From the NCBI RefSeq assembly GCF_036323735.1, contig NC_086021.1:157264476-157328475 (forward strand): a DNA stretch of 64,000 bases, given 5' to 3'. This document shows positions 59,174-64,000 of this stretch, one piece after another. Under the pieces are notes generated by a model. That model searched no databases. It saw nothing but the letters and a program-made list of their open reading frames with translations, and was not told the DNA's origin. Numbering within the stretch: the stretch's first letter is position 1; each line of letters begins with the position of its first letter. Made by a program: the position numbers and the translations under genes. The DNA is from Rattus norvegicus (Eukaryota > Chordata > Mammalia > Rodentia > Muridae).

Positions 59174-61298
59174 TTGAAGACTTCTTAGAATTTAATGAAA
59201 ATGAAGGTACAACTTACCCTAACTTATGGGACACAATGAAAACTGTGCTAAGAGGAAAACTCATAGCTCTGACTGCCTGCAGAAAGAAACAGGAGAGAGC
59301 ATATATCAGCAGCTTGACAGCACACCTAAAAGCTCTAGAACAAAATGAACCAAATATACCCAGGAGTAGTAGAAGGCAGGAAATAAACAAACTCGGAGCT
59401 GAAATCAACCAAGTAGAAACAAAGCAATCCCACTAAAATCAGGGACTAGACAAGGCTGCCCACTCTCTCCCTACTTATTCAATATAGTTCTTGAAGTTCT
59501 AGCCAGAGAAATCAGACAACAAAAGGATATCAAGGGGATAAAGATTGGAAAAGAAGAAGTGAAAATGTCAATATTTGCAGATGATATGATAGTATATTTA
59601 AGTGATCCCTAAAGTTCCACCAGAGAACTACTAAACCTGATAAACTCCTTCAGCAAAGTGGCTAGGTATAAAATTAACTCAAATAAATGGATAACCATTT
59701 CTCTGAACAAAAGAGAAACAAGCTGAGAAAGAAATGAGGGAAATGACATCCTTCATAATTGCCCCAAATAGTATAAAGTACCTAGGTGTGACTTTAGCCA
59801 AGCAAGTAAAAGATCTGTATGATAAGAAATTCAAGTCTCTGCAGAAAGAAATTGAAGAAGACCTCAGAATATGGAAAGATCTCTCATGCTCCTGGATTGG
59901 CAGGGTTAACATAGTAAGAATGGCCATTTTACCAAAAGCAATCTACAGATTCAATGCCATCCCCATCAAAATACCAATCCAATTCTTCAGAGAGTCAGAC
60001 AGAACAATTTGCAAATTCATCTGGAATAACAAAAAACCCAGGATAGCTAAAACTATCCTCAACAATAAAAGGACTTCTGGGGGAATCACTATCCCTGAAC
60101 TCAAGCAGTATTACAGAGCAATAGTGATAAAAAATGCATGGTATTGGTACAGAGACAGACAGATAGACCAATGGAATAGAACTGAAGACACAGAAATGAA
60201 CCCACACACCTATGGTCACTTGATTTTTGACAAAGGATCCAAAACCATCCAATGGAAAAAAGGTAGCATTTTCAGCAAATAGTCCTGGTTTAACTGGAGG
60301 TCAGCATGTAGAAGAATGCAGGTTGATTCATGCTTATCACCCTGTACAAAGCTTAAGTCCAAGTGGATCAAGGACCTCCACATCAAACCAGATACACTCA
60401 AACTAATAGAAGAAAAAGTGGGGAAGCATCTCGAACTCATGGGCACTGGAGAAAATTTCCTGAAGAAAACCCCAGTGGCTTATGCTCTAAGTTCAAGAAT
60501 AGACAAATGGGTTCTCATAAAACTGCAAAGATTCTGTAAGGCAAAGGACAATAGTTAGGACAAACGGCAACCAATGGATTGGGAAAAGATCTTTACCAAT
60601 CCTGCAACAGATAGAGAGCTAATATCCAAAATATACAAAGAACTCAAGAAGTTAGACTGCAGGAAGACACATAACCCTACTAAAAAATGGGATTCAGAGC
60701 TAAACAAAGAATTCACAGCTGAGGAATGCTGAATGGCTGAGAAACACCTAAAGAAATGTTCAACATCTTTAGTCATAAGGGAAATGCAAATCAAAACAAC
60801 CCTGAGATTTCACCTCAAACCAGTGAGGATGGCTAAGATCCAAAACTCAGGTGACAGCAAATGCTGGCGGGATGGGGAGAAAGAAGAATGCTCCACCATT
60901 GTTGGTGGGATTGCAGACTGGCACAACCATTCTGGAAATCAGTCAGGAGGTTCCTCACAAAGTTGGACATTGAACTACCTGAGGACATAGCTATACCACT
61001 CTTGGGCATATACCCAAAAGTGGCCCCAACATATAACAAAGATAGGTGCTCCGCTATGTTCATAACATCCTTATTTATAATAGCCAGATGCTGGAAAGAA
61101 CCCAGATGCCCTTCAACAGAGGAATGGATACAGAAAATGTGGTACATCTATACAATGGAATATTACTCAGCTATCAAAAACAACGAGTTTATGAAATTCG
61201 TAGGCAAATGGTTGGAACTGGAAAATATCATCCTGAGTGAGCTAACCCAATCACAGAAAGACATACATGGTATACACTCATTGATAAGTGGCTATTAG
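59174..61298 (+). pseudogene. L1 ORF2 pseudogene, internally deleted
   Basis: The linker part (59,174-59,425) reads [20 protein letters not shown]. It is joined at 59,426 to the Ser-Gly-Thr-Arg-Gln-Gly-Cys-Pro part of the RT. Downstream frames: 59,734-60,282, a TAG near 60,280, 60,316-60,558, and the C-terminal part 60,861-61,298 with the normal end. The endonuclease and the first part of the RT are missing. Confidence 0.9.
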
Positions 61299-61547
61299 CC
61301 CAAATGCTTGAATTACCCTAGATGCACAGAACACATGAAACTCAGGAACGATGACCAAAATGCGAATGCTCCACCCCTTAAGACTGAACTCCCAGTGAAC
61401 TAGATTGTTGGGGGGAGGGCGGCAATGGGGGGAGGGTGGGGAGGGGGACACCCATAGTGAAGGGGAGGGAGAGGGATTAGGGGGATGTTAGCCCAGAGAC
61501 CGGGAAAGGGAATAACACTTGAAATGTATATAAGAAGTACTCAAGTT

Positions 61548-61550
<3 letters not shown>

Positions 61551-61603
<53 letters not shown>
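61551..61603. repeat. (AAT)n microsatellite at an L1 3' end
   Basis: About 17 AAT units where the poly(A) tail should be, derived from a TTAATAA-type L1 terminus. Confidence 0.95.
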
Positions 61604-61605
<2 letters not shown>

Positions 61606-62222
61606 GGGAACAAGAATACCCTTGGGAGAGAATAGGGAGGCATAGTTTAGAAGAGAGGCAGAAGGATCACCCATTCAGAGCCTGCCCCACATTTGGCCCA
61701 TACACATACAGTCAGGGAACTAGATAAGATGGATGAAGCAAAGAAGTGCAGGCTGACTGGAACCGCACTCTCCCAATCTCTCCTGAGAGACATAGCCAGA
61801 ATACAGCAAATACATAGGCGAATGCCAGCAGCAAACCACTGAACTGAGAACGGGACCCTCTTGAAGGAATCAGAGAAAGGACTGGAAGAGCTTGAAGGGG
61901 CTGGGGACCCCATATGAACAACAATGCCAACCAACCAGAGCTTCCAAGGACTAAGCCACTACCCAAAGACTGGACTGACCCTAGGCTCCAACCTCATAGG
62001 TAGCAATGAATAGCCTAGTAAGAGCACCAGTGGAAGGAGAAGCCCTTGTTTCTGCCAAGACTGATCCATGAGTTAACGTGATTGTTGTGGGGAGGATGGG
62101 TAGGGGAAGCCCATATATAAGGGGAGGAGGAAGGGTTAGGGGGATGTTGGCCCAGAAACCTGGAAGGGGAATAACAATCGAAATGTAAATAAGAAATACT
62201 CAAGTTAATAAAGATTAAAAAA
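61604..62222 (+). mobile_element. Second L1 3'UTR fragment
   Basis: Begins in the middle of the 3'UTR (AAGAATACCCTTGG block) directly after the AAT repeat and runs to a complete terminus with GAAATGTAAATAAGAAATAC and an A-rich tail near 62,222. It contains the G-rich tract at about 62,095-62,145. It is a separate 5'-truncated insertion into the tail of the preceding L1, or part of a rearranged one. Confidence 0.88.
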
Positions 62223-62870
62223 TAATAGTGCTTTTTAGATGAATTAATGACTATAGAATTCTTGATTCGATTCAATAATTTTAGATAGAAATTTAAGGAG
62301 AAGGTTTTATTTTCCCAGAAAGATGTAATAAAGTTAAAATCAAGAACAGTACATGCACCTCCTCATAGAATAATGAATGAATTATAATGAATGAAATGAG
62401 CTTTAAAGATTCAAGTAAGATGAGAAAGAAATTTGAGACATACCTTAGATCAATGAAAGACATTAATTCTAGGTAGTATCCAGGCATGATGCTAACAGTG
62501 TGCACTGGAATTTAGCAAGGACATGTGAAACTGTTGTTTTAAACTTATAATGAGTTTATAGAGTGAAACACTACTTTGAACTGACTATCTACAACCTTCC
62601 ATAACTCCTTTTTTTGAAATTTCATCTGTGAGGTATATTCTAAAAAGCTAAAAAATACTCAGAGAAAAATAAAATGTAACGTGTAGTTGTAGTGGGATAT
62701 TCTCTATTCACAAAATGTTTATATTTACTTTTTATATAGTATATATGTATATCTGTCTGTCTGTGTGTATGTACATACATATGTATGCTTAATAATATTT
62801 ATTATTAAAATGTATGCCTATATGTATACATGTGCACTTTTGAAGTTGAATGGTTGTCATCAGCCAAATT

Positions 62871-62885
62871 TGTGTGTGTGTGAGT

Positions 62886-62925
<40 letters not shown>
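62871..62925. repeat. (TG)n microsatellite, interrupted
   Basis: TG repeat with two GAG interruptions (TGTGAGTGTGTGAGTGTG). Confidence 0.96.
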
Positions 62926-63461
62926 TGTATGCTTGACTTTAATTTTACACTTTTTCATTTTCTATGATTCACAAAAGGTTAATGAATTCCTAGGCTCTTA
63001 CCTATCTATCAAGAGATCCCCAAGTAAAAGCAGCCAAGTAACTAAGTTTCTTTTCCCAATACTCTCCTAACATCAGCAATCAAAAGTCAGAAACCATTAG
63101 CTTCTGGAACCAGAACAGTAAGAGATAGTTAAAGGCCAGAGGTCATGAACCTTTGGTCTGCTTATAACCACCACACCTCAGTACCTGAATGACTGTGTGG
63201 GGCTTTTAAAAGTAAACCTTGTAAATGATGGTGAGGTTGGGAATAAGAGACTCTCTTCTGACAAGCAACCATATCCACAACACTTTATTCTGTCAATGAG
63301 CAAAAATTCAATCATACCCTTGGAAGTAAAGTTCCCAGCAAATGGAGAATAATAATTGTTATGGACTTTTCCTCCTCATCTGTGCACAGTGCTACTTTAG
63401 AGGAATTGATGCACTCAACAAGTGTATCTATTTTTCTTATTGATCATCCCCACTTTCTCTC

Positions 63462-63469
63462 TATAAAAG
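63462..63469 (+). promoter_or_regulatory. Possible TATA box (weak)
   Basis: TATAAAAG in a CT-rich context (CTCTCTATAAAAGT), with a GTAAGT-type donor about 310 bases downstream. There is no start codon with a usable frame between them, so this may be chance in AT-rich DNA. Confidence 0.2.
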
Positions 63470-64000
63470 TTTGCACATGATCTTTTCCTGTGCACTTCAT
63501 TTATATTACCTTGCTGCAAGCATAAAATACTAGCACAAAACCCTTCTCAGATATTATACACCGGTCCTATTTTTCACAAGGTTTTTTCAGCAAGAGGGGT
63601 CACTTAGTGTTCATACCTTCAGTTCTTCTGTTTGTTCTTGGAAGGGACATTTGCCCAGATTAGACAGGAACTTCCTGCATCTGATTCTTCCAGGCAATGA
63701 TATATAGTACATTGTTTCTCCAGGAGTCCGCTTTAGAAAAGGAACAGGATTAATTGTATCACTTCTCATTGGTAAGTTTCTCTTTGTAGTAGCTCTTTGA
63801 AATGGAAATAATTATTTTTTATCATTTATTTCAGCATTCTTTAGCTGCATGGATTATTCCTCACACAACAAATAAAACTTATCTTCATAGAAATTGTTTC
63901 CCACCTTACTGGTTGTTTGATTATGAGCATCTTTCATGAGTTGTCTTGTGCTAATAAGAAGAAGGAAACATGACAAAAGAGAAGAATAAAATCCATTCAG

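Larger units (their letters stand above)
59174..61603 (+). mobile_element. Deleted L1 with (AAT)n tail
   Basis: Plus-strand L1 starting in the ORF2 linker (59,174). At 59,426 it jumps to the RT region, omitting about 900 bases relative to the intact copy, then continues to the ORF2 stop (61,298) and 3'UTR. At about 61,380 a second deletion removes some 500 bases of 3'UTR. It ends in ATGTATATAAGAAGTACTC-type sequence and an AAT repeat. Confidence 0.9.
62223..64000. other. AT-rich non-repetitive DNA to window end
   Basis: No L1 or SINE. Contains low-complexity TATG/TCTG repeats (about 62,740-62,790) and a TG microsatellite. A TATAAAAG box at 63,462-63,469 and a GTAAGT donor-like site at about 63,772 are the only gene-like signals; no reading frame supports them. 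Confidence 0.5.

Overview
The window is mammalian nuclear DNA, most likely rat (Rattus). It contains a tRNA-Ala-derived ID SINE (54,700-54,798), rodent LINE-1 elements whose 5'UTRs are built of GC-rich repeats, a degenerate processed pseudogene, and many TG, TA, CA and TATC microsatellites. By my boundaries about three quarters of the window is LINE-1 (L1) sequence of several ages, stacked by nested insertion. I see no cellular protein-coding gene with an intact reading frame. The only long intact frame is an L1 ORF2 of 1286 codons on the minus strand (16,708-20,568).

Layout. 1-5,725: an old plus-strand L1 (5'UTR end, ORF1, most of ORF2) carrying a nested L1 3' end. 5,726-12,570: mostly non-repetitive AT-rich DNA with one degenerate dispersed repeat and a probable processed pseudogene (about 10,790-11,290, minus). 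12,571-15,120: three short plus-strand L1 pieces and a TG tract. 15,160-23,610: an old minus-strand L1 split by a young near-full-length L1 (15,987-22,614) with a perfect 14-bp target-site duplication. 23,955-28,350: an old minus-strand L1 with a 727-bp truncated L1 nested in it. 29,240-47,963: a third old minus-strand L1 invaded in ORF1 by a young L1. Crossover between host and guest then produced a 5.37-kb tandem duplication (31.1-36.5 and 36.5-41.0 kb), and the second guest copy is itself a composite with two L1 3' ends inside one target-site-duplication pair. 47,964-53,595: an older minus-strand L1 missing its 3'UTR. 53,596-59,170: largely non-L1 DNA with the ID element, an internally deleted L1 and a small retrocopy of an mRNA 3' end. 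59,174-62,222: a deleted plus-strand L1 followed by a second L1 3' end. 62,223-64,000: non-repetitive DNA plus a TG tract.

How it works together. L1 is an autonomous retrotransposon: ORF1p is a trimeric coiled-coil RNA-binding protein, and ORF2p is an endonuclease/reverse transcriptase that copies L1 RNA into nicked genomic targets. The same machinery explains the ID element and the processed pseudogenes. The youngest element has an apparently intact ORF2 but one in-frame stop in ORF1, so it is probably not autonomous in this allele. The main interest is architectural: the order in which the elements arrived can be read from nested target-site duplications, and recombination between nested L1s has remodelled the locus.
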